This document shows, one piece after another, positions 40,198 through 48,018 of a stretch of 64,000 nucleotides of DNA. A model generated the notes under the pieces. It worked only from the letters and a program-made list of their open reading frames with translations. It was not told where the DNA came from and made no database searches. A program made the position numbers and the translations under genes. Source of the DNA: [Flexibacter] sp. ATCC 35208 (GTDB lineage Bacteria > Bacteroidota > Bacteroidia > Chitinophagales > Chitinophagaceae); the NCBI RefSeq assembly GCF_001975825.1, contig NZ_MTKN01000002.1:186001-250000 (forward strand), given 5' to 3'. Position 1 is the first letter of the stretch. Each line of letters starts with the position of its first letter.

Positions 40198-40310
40198 TGG
40201 TACTCACTCAATATTGATCTTACGCCTTCGGCGGTTGATCTTTTCCCGCCCACCATTGCTGGTGGTGGTTCTGAGGCAGGCTAAGTAAAAATGAAAATGA
40301 GTCAGTACCA
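40198..40310. repeat. 113-bp element with 13-bp terminal inverted repeats
   Basis: TGGTACTCACTCA (40198-40210) and TGAGTCAGTACCA (40298-40310) are inverted copies with one mismatch. Between them lie a small GATC-flanked hairpin around CGCCTTCGGCG and a second hairpin CCACCATTGCTGGTGG. This looks like a miniature mobile element or a multi-stem structured RNA; its local GC content differs from the AT-rich flanks. Confidence 0.5.
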
Positions 40311-40354
40311 TCAATTCATGTTTTTAAATTATTTGTGTAAACACCTTGATTATA

Positions 40355-40465
40355 ATGCCAAAATACATTAAAGTTCCAGCTGAATTTTACCTTCGATACA
40401 TATTGGCGACCATGAAACATGCGCCGGTCCGGGCATTGGGGGACTATAACTTCAAACAGGTTTAA
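40355..40465 (+). CDS. Possible 36-residue ORF coupled to the sigma factor gene
   Basis: The frame MPKYIKVPAEFYLRYIL... of 36 codons ends with TAA at 40463-40465, and the sigma factor ATG shares its last A (TAATG). This spacing is typical for translational coupling. The peptide is basic and matches nothing I recognise. It could be a leader peptide or chance. Confidence 0.4.
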   Translation: MPKYIKVPAEFYLRYILATMKHAPVRALGDYNFKQV

Positions 40466-41016
40466 TGGTTCCTACAATGGATAACAGTACTTTCAGCCGG
40501 ATATATAATGAATATATTAGCATGGTTTACAACCTGGTTCTTCATTATGTATCCTGTCATGAAGATGCACAGGATATTACACAGGATGTTTTTATTAAGA
40601 TCTACAAAAATTATCAGTCGCATAACCCGGAGATTGCCAGCCTGAAAACATGGATATACCGCATCACCGTTAACCAGTGTCTTGATTTTCTCCGCAGCCG
40701 TAAAGCCAAAAAACGATTGGGATTTATCATTTCTCTTGTAGGCAACGAATCAGCTAAACCATTGAATGAGGCGATCCATTCCGTACATCCAGGCATAGCA
40801 GCGGAAGACAAAGATGAATTGCAACAACTTTTAAGCCTGGTGAACAAACTGCCCGACAAACAGAAGACTGCATTGATCCTTGCCCGTATTGAGGACAAGC
40901 CGCAGCAGGAAGTGGCCGAAATTATGAATATAAGTGTAAAAGCCGTGGAGTCGCTGCTTCAACGTGCCAGGCAAAACCTTGAAAAAAAGTTGAAGAAGGG
41001 AGAAGGATCAAAATGA
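40465..41016 (+). CDS. ECF-type RNA polymerase sigma factor
   Basis: The 183-residue protein has sigma-70 region 2 (about 10-80; CHEDAQDITQDVFIKIYKNY and TWIYRITVNQCLDFLR) and region 4 (about 125-175; LPDKQKTALILARIEDKPQQEVAEIMNIS). It directs RNA polymerase to a stress regulon, probably including the operon it begins. ATG 40477 is an alternative start. Genes for a small membrane protein and a CpxP/Spy-like protein follow, as in sigma/anti-sigma pairs. Confidence 0.92.
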   Translation: MVPTMDNSTFSRIYNEYISMVYNLVLHYVSCHEDAQDITQDVFIKIYKNYQSHNPEIASLKTWIYRITVNQCLDFLRSRKAKKRLGFIISLVGNESAKPLNEAIHSVHPGIAAEDKDELQQLLSLVNKLPDKQKTALILARIEDKPQQEVAEIMNISVKAVESLLQRARQNLEKKLKKGEGSK

Positions 41017-41044
41017 TTTTGTCGTATCATTTAATTAACTAACC

Positions 41045-41320
41045 ATGAATATTGAAAACAAACTGGACAAACTGAAAAAAATAAGGCAGGTGGAGGCCCC
41101 GCCTTTCTTATACAACCGCATCCTCCATAAAATGGAGCAGGGGACAGAAATGGTTGCTCCAATAAAGTGGCGATTAACGTTTGCGCTGTTATCCGTCTTA
41201 ATCATTCTGCTGAATATTACTATACTTATAAGATCAAAGGGACAGAACAATAGGAGTAGTATGGAACAAGTGGCAAGCAGTATGAAATTATCCACTACAA
41301 ATGAATTTTACGATGAGTAA
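41045..41320 (+). CDS. Small single-pass membrane protein, possible anti-sigma factor
   Basis: The 91-residue protein has a cytoplasmic N-terminus (about 1-45), one membrane helix (about 46-66, WRLTFALLSVLIILLNITIL) and a short outer tail. Its position 28 bp after an ECF sigma gene and the pattern LDKLKKIRQVEAPPFLYNRI suggest a sigma-holding role. No classic zinc anti-sigma motif is visible, so this is inference. Confidence 0.7.
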   Translation: MNIENKLDKLKKIRQVEAPPFLYNRILHKMEQGTEMVAPIKWRLTFALLSVLIILLNITILIRSKGQNNRSSMEQVASSMKLSTTNEFYDE

Positions 41321-41795
41321 AATAAAATTACTAAGCATTGGGGTAGTTGGCCTGCTGGTATTAAACCTAGGAACGCTTGCTTTTCTTTTTTTTACCAGAC
41401 CCTACCCGATGGATGAACCAGAAAGAAACTTCCACCGGGATGGTCCCAAAAGGATCATTATCGAACGGCTGCATTTCGACAATGGGCAGGTGGCTCAGTA
41501 TGAAATGCTGATAGCGGCCCATAGAAAACGGATCGGCGAGTTGGACGATCAGATCAGGCAAGCAAAGAATTACCTGTATTCTTCCCTTGCAGAAGTATCA
41601 ATATGGCAAAGGGATTCCCTGATGGTAAGGCTGGGAGAACTTCAGCAACAGGTTGAATCAACACACTATGAACATCTTGTTGAAATAAAAAAACTATGCC
41701 GGCCCGAACAACTACCCTATTTCAAACTACTTTCAAGAGATTTTGCAAAATTGTTCCGGCCTGGAAAAATAATTCCGCCACCGCCGAAGGATTGA
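41313..41795 (+). CDS. CpxP/Spy-like periplasmic sensor protein
   Basis: About 160 residues: one N-terminal membrane anchor (about 5-27) followed by a highly charged helical domain with RKRIGELDDQIRQAKNYLYSS and a repeating heptad pattern. It resembles the periplasmic heavy-metal-sensor (CnrX/CpxP/Spy) class. The start overlaps the previous stop (ATGAGTAA); an ATG at 41301 is also in frame. It probably senses envelope or metal stress for the sigma factor. Confidence 0.75.
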   Translation: MSKIKLLSIGVVGLLVLNLGTLAFLFFTRPYPMDEPERNFHRDGPKRIIIERLHFDNGQVAQYEMLIAAHRKRIGELDDQIRQAKNYLYSSLAEVSIWQRDSLMVRLGELQQQVESTHYEHLVEIKKLCRPEQLPYFKLLSRDFAKLFRPGKIIPPPPKD

Positions 41796-41841
41796 TAAAG
41801 GAATGACGTATAAGGATGTATTGTAATAATAAGCCTGAAAT

Positions 41842-42600
41842 ATGAAATCAACAAGCACATTTGCACTTATTGGTGCATTCTTTTTATTTATGTCATTTGC
41901 CTGTTCCAAAAAAGATAGCGACAGCAGTAGCGACAGCAATACTGTTCCTGACGTGTATAAAAACATTTATGGTGCCACCAGTATCACTTCTGACGGTACA
42001 TATATTATCATTAAAACCACCGGTACTCCCGATCATAAAAGTATTTATTACCCTATCACTAGCAGCCTGTATGAAAATTTTTCTGGAACCACCTGGAGTG
42101 ATTATTCATTTGAAAAAAATCCCAATAGCATAATTTCCCAAAATTATACATTTAAAATTCCAGTTAATCCGAAAGAAGCCTCTTCCCATTCAGCAACACC
42201 GTTGGGACCGATAGGAGTTTCAGTAAATGGTGTTCCGTTTTACAATCAATATGCGGGGCCCAGTGAGCCGCTTACCCAGACAGAAGCAAAAAGTTTTGAC
42301 CAGTATTGGGGACATCCTGCACAGAGTGGTGATTATCATTATCATGTTGAACCAAAATATTTAACGCAGGTAAAATTATCCCGCTCCTCGTTATTAGGCT
42401 TTTTACTTGACGGTTTTCCGGTTTATGGCCCCGAAGAAAACGGAAGCGCCGTTTCAGAATCGTCGTTAGATGCCTATCATGGACATACAGCGGCTACGGC
42501 TGAATACCCCAATGGAATTTATCATTATCACGTAACCAATACAGATCCTTATATAAATGGCAGTGGATTTTATGGCACACCCGGCACGGCTTCAAAATAA
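41842..42600 (+). CDS. YHYH-domain lipoprotein
   Basis: The 252-residue lipoprotein (lipobox FMSFAC, Cys21) carries two copies of the YHYH motif, at 165-168 (GDYHYHVEP) and 227-230 (GIYHYHVTN), within a conserved domain that also has LLGFLLDGFPVYGP. His-rich motifs of this kind could bind metal; the family's function is unproven. Its place in a sigma/SCO operon suggests copper or other metal handling. Confidence 0.88.
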   Translation: MKSTSTFALIGAFFLFMSFACSKKDSDSSSDSNTVPDVYKNIYGATSITSDGTYIIIKTTGTPDHKSIYYPITSSLYENFSGTTWSDYSFEKNPNSIISQNYTFKIPVNPKEASSHSATPLGPIGVSVNGVPFYNQYAGPSEPLTQTEAKSFDQYWGHPAQSGDYHYHVEPKYLTQVKLSRSSLLGFLLDGFPVYGPEENGSAVSESSLDAYHGHTAATAEYPNGIYHYHVTNTDPYINGSGFYGTPGTASK

Positions 42601-43165
42601 ATTGTTATGGCTGGTCCTTCTTTATCATTTTGCTCATTGTACACAACAGTCGCAAAAGGAAATAGTAAAACGAATTATCAACGCCAAGGATGTTAGGTTT
42701 GTCATGAGAAATGGAGTTGCCTGGTGGGGGAATGAACCTTTTTCCGGAACGGTTTATATGCTTTATCCCGGCACAGGTGATACGGCATGGATTGAAAGTT
42801 TTATCAATGGAAAAGAAGAGGGTGTCTGGAAAAAAATTTTCCCAAACGGGAGATTAAATGAGCAAAGGGGATTTATTGATGGGAAAAAGAGCGGCGAGTT
42901 TATTGCTTATTGGGAGTCTGGGAAAAAACAGCTTCAATATTTTTTTAAAGACGGCGAATACGAAGGAACCTGCCGGGAATGGAATCGTGACGGATTGTTA
43001 GTCCGGGAGATGAATTACCACAACGGCTACGAGGAAGGCGCGCAGAAACAATTTTATGATAACGGTAAAATAAGAAGCAATTACATTGTACATAACGGAA
43101 AAAGATATGGATTGTTGGGGACTAAAAGCTGCGTCAATGTTTCGGATAGTGTTTTTAAAAGGTAG
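42572..43165 (+). CDS. MORN-repeat lipoprotein (YwqK-like)
   Basis: The 197-residue lipoprotein starts at ATG 42572 (signal LLWLVLLYHFAHC); the ATG at 42557 is 15 bp upstream. Five or more MORN-type repeats follow, with FINGKEEGVWKKIFPNGRL, FIDGKKSGEFIAYWESGK and FKDGEYEGTCREWNRDG. MORN repeats mediate binding to lipid or protein; homologues are sometimes named antitoxins, which is not supported here. It overlaps the YHYH gene by 29 bp, a sign of coupling. Confidence 0.8.
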   Translation: MAHPARLQNKLLWLVLLYHFAHCTQQSQKEIVKRIINAKDVRFVMRNGVAWWGNEPFSGTVYMLYPGTGDTAWIESFINGKEEGVWKKIFPNGRLNEQRGFIDGKKSGEFIAYWESGKKQLQYFFKDGEYEGTCREWNRDGLLVREMNYHNGYEEGAQKQFYDNGKIRSNYIVHNGKRYGLLGTKSCVNVSDSVFKR

Positions 43166-43802
43166 CCTGTTGCTTTTGCTGACAATTATTTCGTCTTGCA
43201 GCCGCAGGAATGAATCAGCTGGGGTGCCTTATTACAATACACCTGACTTTACACCCCAGTTCTTTTCTTTAGCAAGCGAAGCGGACCAAAAGATCAATCA
43301 CAGCATTGCTCCGTTCGCCTTCACCGACCAACATGGGAAAAAGATAACTGAAAAGGATATTGAAGGAAAGATCCATATAGCCAATTTTATTTTTACAAGC
43401 TGTGGCAGCATCTGCCCGTTAATGACCAGGCATCTGAAACTTGTTCAGTCAGCCTTCCTGGACAATCCGGATGTTGTTATTTTATCCTACAGTGTAACCC
43501 CCTGGATAGACAGTATAGGCCGGTTAAAAGAATTTGCAGACAACCAGGGGATACATTCAAACAATTGGCACCTTCTAACCGGTGATAAAGGAGAAATATA
43601 CACCTTAGCAAGGAAGTCTTACTTTGCCGAAGAAGACCTTGGATTTACTAGAGACAGCACTGAGTTTTTACACACTGAACATATCATACTGGTTGACAAA
43701 AAAAAGCGGATAAGAGGTATTTACAATGGTACCCTTCAATTAGATATAGAGCAGATGATTAAAGACATAAACTGCTTATTAAAAAGCGGACCACAAAAAT
43801 AA
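43137..43802 (+). CDS. SCO1/SenC-family copper chaperone/thioredoxin-fold lipoprotein
   Basis: The 221-residue lipoprotein (lipobox TIISSC) has a thioredoxin-like fold. The copper-binding pair C89 and C93 lies in SCGSICP, and the third ligand is H179 in LHTEHIILVD. SCO proteins insert copper into the CuA site of cytochrome oxidase or act in redox protection. It overlaps the MORN gene by 29 bp; the upstream ATG at 43086 is less likely because it adds no signal peptide. This is the last gene of the sigma operon. Confidence 0.88.
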   Translation: MFRIVFLKGSLLLLLTIISSCSRRNESAGVPYYNTPDFTPQFFSLASEADQKINHSIAPFAFTDQHGKKITEKDIEGKIHIANFIFTSCGSICPLMTRHLKLVQSAFLDNPDVVILSYSVTPWIDSIGRLKEFADNQGIHSNNWHLLTGDKGEIYTLARKSYFAEEDLGFTRDSTEFLHTEHIILVDKKKRIRGIYNGTLQLDIEQMIKDINCLLKSGPQK

Positions 43803-43809
43803 AATACTA

Positions 43810-43838
43810 GGGCGGACCAAAAAGGTTGGCCCTTTTCT
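43810..43838 (+). terminator. Terminator of the sigma/SCO operon
   Basis: GGGCGGACC pairs with GGTTGGCCC (one mismatch, one G-U pair), followed by TTTTCTTT, eight bases after the last gene. Confidence 0.72.
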
Positions 43839-43902
43839 TTGCATATAAAGGGCCGATGAGTAATTTGAGTCAATATAACTTCTTCCTTGAAGGTAGCATC
43901 AT

Positions 43903-44439
43903 ATTTCCTACGACTCTTTTTGTATTTTCCCGTTGTCTTTGCTTGGTAAAGCTAAGCAAATTAACTGTCCGGTTTTACTTGTGCACCTCAAATCAAAAGG
44001 TGCTAAAATACCAGACAGCAACTGTTAGACGAAATCAAATACTTAACTGACAAAATAGCAAAAGCAAGAGATTTATTAATCGAGGGGGCACTTAGAGACA
44101 GAAGATTTTAAGGCAATAAAAGACGATTGAAGTAAAAAAAATTACTCTGTTGGAAGGTCACTTTACAGAAGTCCAAACATCCCATACAGGAATTGACAAA
44201 ATGTTAGATTCTTTACTTAATAACATGACGAATTTGTACTTTTTATACAAACATGGGACAATTGCGACTAAAAGGAGGATTATTGTTTCGACATACCCTG
44301 AAAAGTTCATTTTTAATGGGAGCAGTTGTCCAAACACGAAAACTAATGAGGTGCTAACGCTGATAAGCAGTCTACAAGCAGATTCCAGTGAAAATAAAAA
44401 CGGTACATTCGATCAAAAAAATCAAATGTACCGTGAGGT
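43903..44439 (+). pseudogene. Decayed serine recombinase (C-terminal part) ending at ssrA
   Basis: Several frames in order carry pieces of a large serine recombinase. Upstream parts are a zinc-ribbon-like remnant, then LLDEIKYLTDKIAKARDLL, then EDFKAIKDD in another frame. The final frame (from about 44138) reads LLEGHFTEVQTSHTG ... RRIIVSTYPEKFIFNG ... NEVLTLISSLQADSSENKNG. The last is characteristic of recombinase C-termini in Bacteroidota. Multiple frameshifts and stops show it is dead. The frame runs straight into the complement of ssrA, which indicates that the element once integrated at the tmRNA gene. Limits are approximate. Confidence 0.68.
44388..44433 (-). terminator. Terminator of ssrA
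   Basis: On the minus strand a 9-bp stem (CGGTACATT/AATGTACCG, 44401-44433) is followed by TTTTTATTTT, a few bases after the tmRNA 3' end. It overlaps the last codons of the recombinase remnant. Confidence 0.7.
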
Positions 44440-44809
44440 GGAGCTGGCGGGAGTCGAACCCGCGTCCAAACACATCCCCCAAAAGGCTTCTACATGTTTA
44501 TTTATGCATTGTTTTTTCGAGACACGGCAGGGGCATAACTAACCAACCTTGTCCTTATCCGTTGTTGTTTCAGCACTCACTCACAGAAACCATGAGTACC
44601 TATTCTACATGTTTATGATTCGGCGGCGGCAGCTGGAGTAGACGGCCAGCTCGCGGCGGCTATAATGGGTGTCTAATCTCTGATTAGGCAGCCATGGCGT
44701 AGTTAGATTCGCCTTTTGAAGTTTGGGTATTCAGATTTACGTGCTAATTATCCAACGCACGACATGCTTACACTTTCAAAGACCTATGCTGTCAAAACCG
44801 GGCAGCCCC
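44437..44809 (-). ncRNA. ssrA: Transfer-messenger RNA
   Basis: Transcribed on the minus strand. The mature 5' end GGGGCUG pairs with CAGCUCC at the 3' end, and the T-loop reads GGACGCGGGTTCGACTCCCG. The tag frame at 44713-44684 (GGC GAA TCT AAC TAC GCC ATG GCT GCC TAA) gives GESNYAMAA after the charged Ala. The 3' CCA is not fully encoded (ACC then T), so its last base or bases are added. tmRNA rescues stalled ribosomes and tags the product for proteolysis. The gene flanks a recombinase remnant. Confidence 0.96.
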
Positions 44810-44829
44810 AGATTTGCTTTCGCAGCTAA

Positions 44830-44837
44830 CAAAGATA
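44830..44837 (-). promoter_or_regulatory. -7 element TATCTTTG of ssrA
   Basis: On the minus strand TATCTTTG lies about 20 nt before the mature tmRNA 5' end, leaving room for a short 5' leader removed by RNase P. Confidence 0.6.
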
Positions 44838-45048
44838 GGGGATATTTAGATATAAATAAAATAGAGAAATGCTCTTTTATCTTTGACAAAAGCCAATACT
44901 AATGATGAATACCTGCAGCAGGCTAAAAATGAGAAGCAGGGAATCAATACGATAACACACTTGTAATCAATATCTTGAGAGGTTTATTATTTGGAGGGCC
45001 AGGGAAAGTTAAGTAAATTAGAAGGTATAAACCATTAAACAGATTACA

Positions 45049-45291
45049 ATGTCGGATTCACAATTTACTATAGTGCTGGGTGCACTTAGGTCAATGGAAC
45101 AGAAACTGGACCTGCGGTTTATGGCCGTTTATAACAGGATAGAAAAACTCGAAAAAAGACTGAATTCAATGGAGATCAAATTTGACCACAAATTTGAAAT
45201 GATGGATGTAAGGTCAGAAAAAACAGAATACAGTCTGGATGAGTTAGATAGACGATTATTAAAATTAGAACCTCAAATCAGTATCGCATAA
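45049..45291 (+). CDS. Small coiled-coil protein of unknown function
   Basis: The 80-residue soluble product is almost one long amphipathic helix with heptad repeats (RIEKLEKRLNSMEIKFDHKF, then KTEYSLDELDRRLLKLE). I do not recognise a family. It starts with a clean ATG and is followed by a terminator. Confidence 0.6.
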   Translation: MSDSQFTIVLGALRSMEQKLDLRFMAVYNRIEKLEKRLNSMEIKFDHKFEMMDVRSEKTEYSLDELDRRLLKLEPQISIA

Positions 45292-45294
45292 AAA

Positions 45295-45328
45295 AAGAAG
45301 GAAGAAGCCTTTCGACCTCTTCCTTCTT
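45295..45328. terminator. Hairpin between the coiled-coil gene and rseP
   Basis: AAGAAGGAAGA and TCTTCCTTCTT form an 11-bp stem with a 12-nt loop between convergent genes; A and T runs flank it. Confidence 0.7.
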
Positions 45329-45346
45329 CAAAATTTAAATTTATAC

Positions 45347-46681
45347 TTACTTCCCAAATATACTTCTGTAAATATCTAACCCATTCGCATACAACAGCAA
45401 CCCAAACAATATTACCATCCCCACGATCTGTGCATACTCCAGGAATTTCTCACTCGGCTTTCTACCTGTTACCATCTCATAAATCAGGAATAACACATGC
45501 CCCCCATCTAACGCAGGAATCGGCAGAATGTTCATAAACGCCAATATGATAGACAACAACGCCGTCATTTCCCAAAATGACATCCAATCCCACTCTCCAG
45601 GAAACAACTTCGCTATCGTCATAAAACCACCCAAAGACTCACTCGCCTTTACTTCTTTAGACACAAAAATCAAACGCAACTGCTGCACATAACCCACCAG
45701 CGTATTGATACACTTATCAAAACCAGCCGGAATCGCTTCAAAGAATGTAAAATGTTTGATTGAGAAGGTAAACATCTTCTCGATATTCACATTCAAACCT
45801 AACACCGCTTTTTCAGGTACACGCACCGTTAAGTTCACCGTATCTCCACCACGCAATACCTGCAGTGGTACGGATTTATTTACATCCTTTACTATTTCCT
45901 TTTTGTACTCATGATAATAATAAGCAGGCTGTCCGTTCAATGTCAGGATCTGATCGCCCTTACGGATACCAGCACTATCTGCCGGTGTATTGGCAGCTAC
46001 TGTATCTACCAGGAAAGGCACTCTCACATCCATGAGAGAATTCTTATGCTTGATCATCTTACCCACAAATCCTTCCGGAATGGCGATATCTATTTTCTGT
46101 CCATCGCGGGAGATCTGGATAGTTTTTGCTTCACGCAGTACAATCTTACCAGGAATCGCTTTGAAGTTTTCCACAGGTTCATTCGCTACACTCACGATCA
46201 TATCTCCATCTCTCAGTCCAATCGTCTGTGCCAGTGAATCGGCAGCAATACCGTAAGTGGTGTTTGCTGTAGGCAGGTAGGTTTCACCCCAATGCCATAA
46301 CATCATGGAATAGATGAGGAAACCTAATAGCAGGTTCACCGTCACACCACCAATCATGATAATGAGGCGCTGCCATGCTTTTTTGGAACGGAATTCCCAT
46401 GGCTCCGGTGGCTTGGCCAGCTGTTCGCGATCCATGCTTTCATCTACCATTCCGGAGATCTTAACATACCCCCCCAATGGCAACCAGCCTATACCATACT
46501 CCGTCTCACCTTTCCTGAATTTGAATAATGAAAACCAGGGGTCAAAAAAGAGATAAAATTTCTCTACGCGCGTCTTAAACAGTTTTGCAGGGATAAAATG
46601 TCCGAGCTCATGCAATACTACCAGTATAGATAGTGACAGTATCAACTGCGCGGCTTTAACCAATATTTCTTGTGTTGTCAT
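45347..46681 (-). CDS. rseP: Site-2 protease RseP (RIP zinc metalloprotease, M50)
   Basis: This 444-residue inner-membrane protease cleaves transmembrane segments of anti-sigma factors and leftover signal peptides. The zinc motif is HELGH (24-28); the second ligand lies in LDGGH near the C-terminus (NILPIPALDGGH). Two PDZ-like domains lie between about 120 and 320. It is preceded by a TATCTTTG promoter (46737-46744 on the minus strand). Confidence 0.95.
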   Translation of the reverse strand: MTTQEILVKAAQLILSLSILVVLHELGHFIPAKLFKTRVEKFYLFFDPWFSLFKFRKGETEYGIGWLPLGGYVKISGMVDESMDREQLAKPPEPWEFRSKKAWQRLIIMIGGVTVNLLLGFLIYSMMLWHWGETYLPTANTTYGIAADSLAQTIGLRDGDMIVSVANEPVENFKAIPGKIVLREAKTIQISRDGQKIDIAIPEGFVGKMIKHKNSLMDVRVPFLVDTVAANTPADSAGIRKGDQILTLNGQPAYYYHEYKKEIVKDVNKSVPLQVLRGGDTVNLTVRVPEKAVLGLNVNIEKMFTFSIKHFTFFEAIPAGFDKCINTLVGYVQQLRLIFVSKEVKASESLGGFMTIAKLFPGEWDWMSFWEMTALLSIILAFMNILPIPALDGGHVLFLIYEMVTGRKPSEKFLEYAQIVGMVILFGLLLYANGLDIYRSIFGK

Positions 46682-46736
46682 GTATGCTTTGTCTGACAGT
46701 AAATATATGTTGTTTTTTCTCTATAACAGGGAATGG

Positions 46737-46744
46737 CAAAGATA
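46737..46744 (-). promoter_or_regulatory. -7 element TATCTTTG of rseP
   Basis: A perfect TAnnTTTG match on the minus strand, 55 nt before the rseP ATG, giving a normal 5' leader. It lies behind the dxr stop codon, so rseP can be transcribed apart from dxr. Confidence 0.45.
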
Positions 46745-46789
46745 GCCGGTATAACTGCGATATCGCAGCTATGCTATGTTATAAAGTTC

Positions 46790-47956
46790 TTAAATTATGA
46801 TAGCGTTGATCATATTATTCGCGTGTTCCCTTGCTGCCAGGTCACTTTCATAGTAATCATGCAGGGTTGGCTTTTCGATGAATGGCACCTTGCCCATGAT
46901 TTCTTCTATGACATCTGTCATCTGCAGGAAGCCGATACGGTTCTTCAGGAACGCATGTACCACCTCTTCGTTTGCCGCATTCATCACACACGCCGCATTA
47001 CCCCCCTTCAGCATTGCCTCGATAGCGATACCCAGGTTACGGAAGGTCTTGGTATCAGGTTGTTCGAATGTGAGGTTGGAATAGTTCCTGAATGAGAAAC
47101 GGGGGAAGTCATTTTCCAATCTTGTAGGATATCCCAATGCAAACTGGATAGGCAGTTTCATATCAGGCAGCCCCATCTGGGCTTTCATGCTACCATCTAC
47201 AAACTGTACCAGGGAGTGAATGATGGATTGCGGATGGATCACCACCTCGATCCTGTCAGGATCAATGTTGAAGAGCCAGCGCGCCTCGATCATTTCCAGC
47301 CCTTTGTTCATGAGGGTTGCACTATCAATAGTGATTTTGGGTCCCATGCGCCAGTTTGGATGCTGGAGGGCATGGTCCTTTTTCACATTGATGAGGAAGT
47401 TAGTTTTTTTACCCAGGAAAGGACCACCTGAAGCGGTGAGGATCATCTTTTCCACTTTGGCCGAAGACTCGCCCATCATACACTGGAAGATTGCTGAGTG
47501 CTCAGAATCTACCGGTATTACGGGTACATTCCTTTTTCTGGCAGCACCCATTACGATATCACCGGCTACGACAAGGGTTTCCTTGTTCGCCAGGGCGATG
47601 GGGGTACCTTGTTCAATGGCAGCCAGAGTTGGCGCCAGGCCGGCAAAGCCCATGATGGCAGCCAGCATCATATCGATCGAGCTCCAGGCAGCCACTTCTA
47701 CCATAGCTTTGGCACCGGCAAATACCTTGATGCCTTTGTCAAAGAGTACTTCCTTTACGCTTTCGTATTTTGATTCATCAGCGATCACTACTGCATTAGG
47801 TCTGAATTTGAGGGCCTGTTCTATGAGCAGATCTGCATTGACACCAGCGGTCAACACTTCGACACTGAACTTATCAGGATGCGCCTCTATTACCTCCAGC
47901 GCCTGGATGCCAATTGATCCTGTGGAGCCAAAAATGGCTATATTTTTCTTACTCAT
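46790..47956 (-). CDS. dxr: 1-deoxy-D-xylulose-5-phosphate reductoisomerase
   Basis: Dxr makes 2-C-methyl-D-erythritol 4-phosphate with NADPH in the non-mevalonate isoprenoid pathway. The 388-residue protein has the N-terminal NADPH motif GSTGSIG, the VDSEHSAIFQC stretch with metal-binding acidic residues, and LTASGGPF, all diagnostic. It lies upstream of rseP in transcription (108-bp gap). Confidence 0.97.
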   Translation of the reverse strand: MSKKNIAIFGSTGSIGIQALEVIEAHPDKFSVEVLTAGVNADLLIEQALKFRPNAVVIADESKYESVKEVLFDKGIKVFAGAKAMVEVAAWSSIDMMLAAIMGFAGLAPTLAAIEQGTPIALANKETLVVAGDIVMGAARKRNVPVIPVDSEHSAIFQCMMGESSAKVEKMILTASGGPFLGKKTNFLINVKKDHALQHPNWRMGPKITIDSATLMNKGLEMIEARWLFNIDPDRIEVVIHPQSIIHSLVQFVDGSMKAQMGLPDMKLPIQFALGYPTRLENDFPRFSFRNYSNLTFEQPDTKTFRNLGIAIEAMLKGGNAACVMNAANEEVVHAFLKNRIGFLQMTDVIEEIMGKVPFIEKPTLHDYYESDLAAREHANNMINAIII

Positions 47957-48018
47957 TGTTGCAATAATAAGGGAATTACAAGAAATGCGGACATGGGTAG
48001 TCCGACATCTGTCCTGCT

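Noticed and set aside
42572..43165. Antitoxin annotation for the MORN protein
   Set aside because: It is a lipoprotein in a sigma/SCO operon with no toxin next to it; the YwqK antitoxin name does not fit.
44150..44618. Open frames running through ssrA on the plus strand (ending VELAGVEPASKHIPQK and similar)
   Set aside because: They are antisense to the tmRNA; the first is only the recombinase remnant's frame reading on into ssrA.
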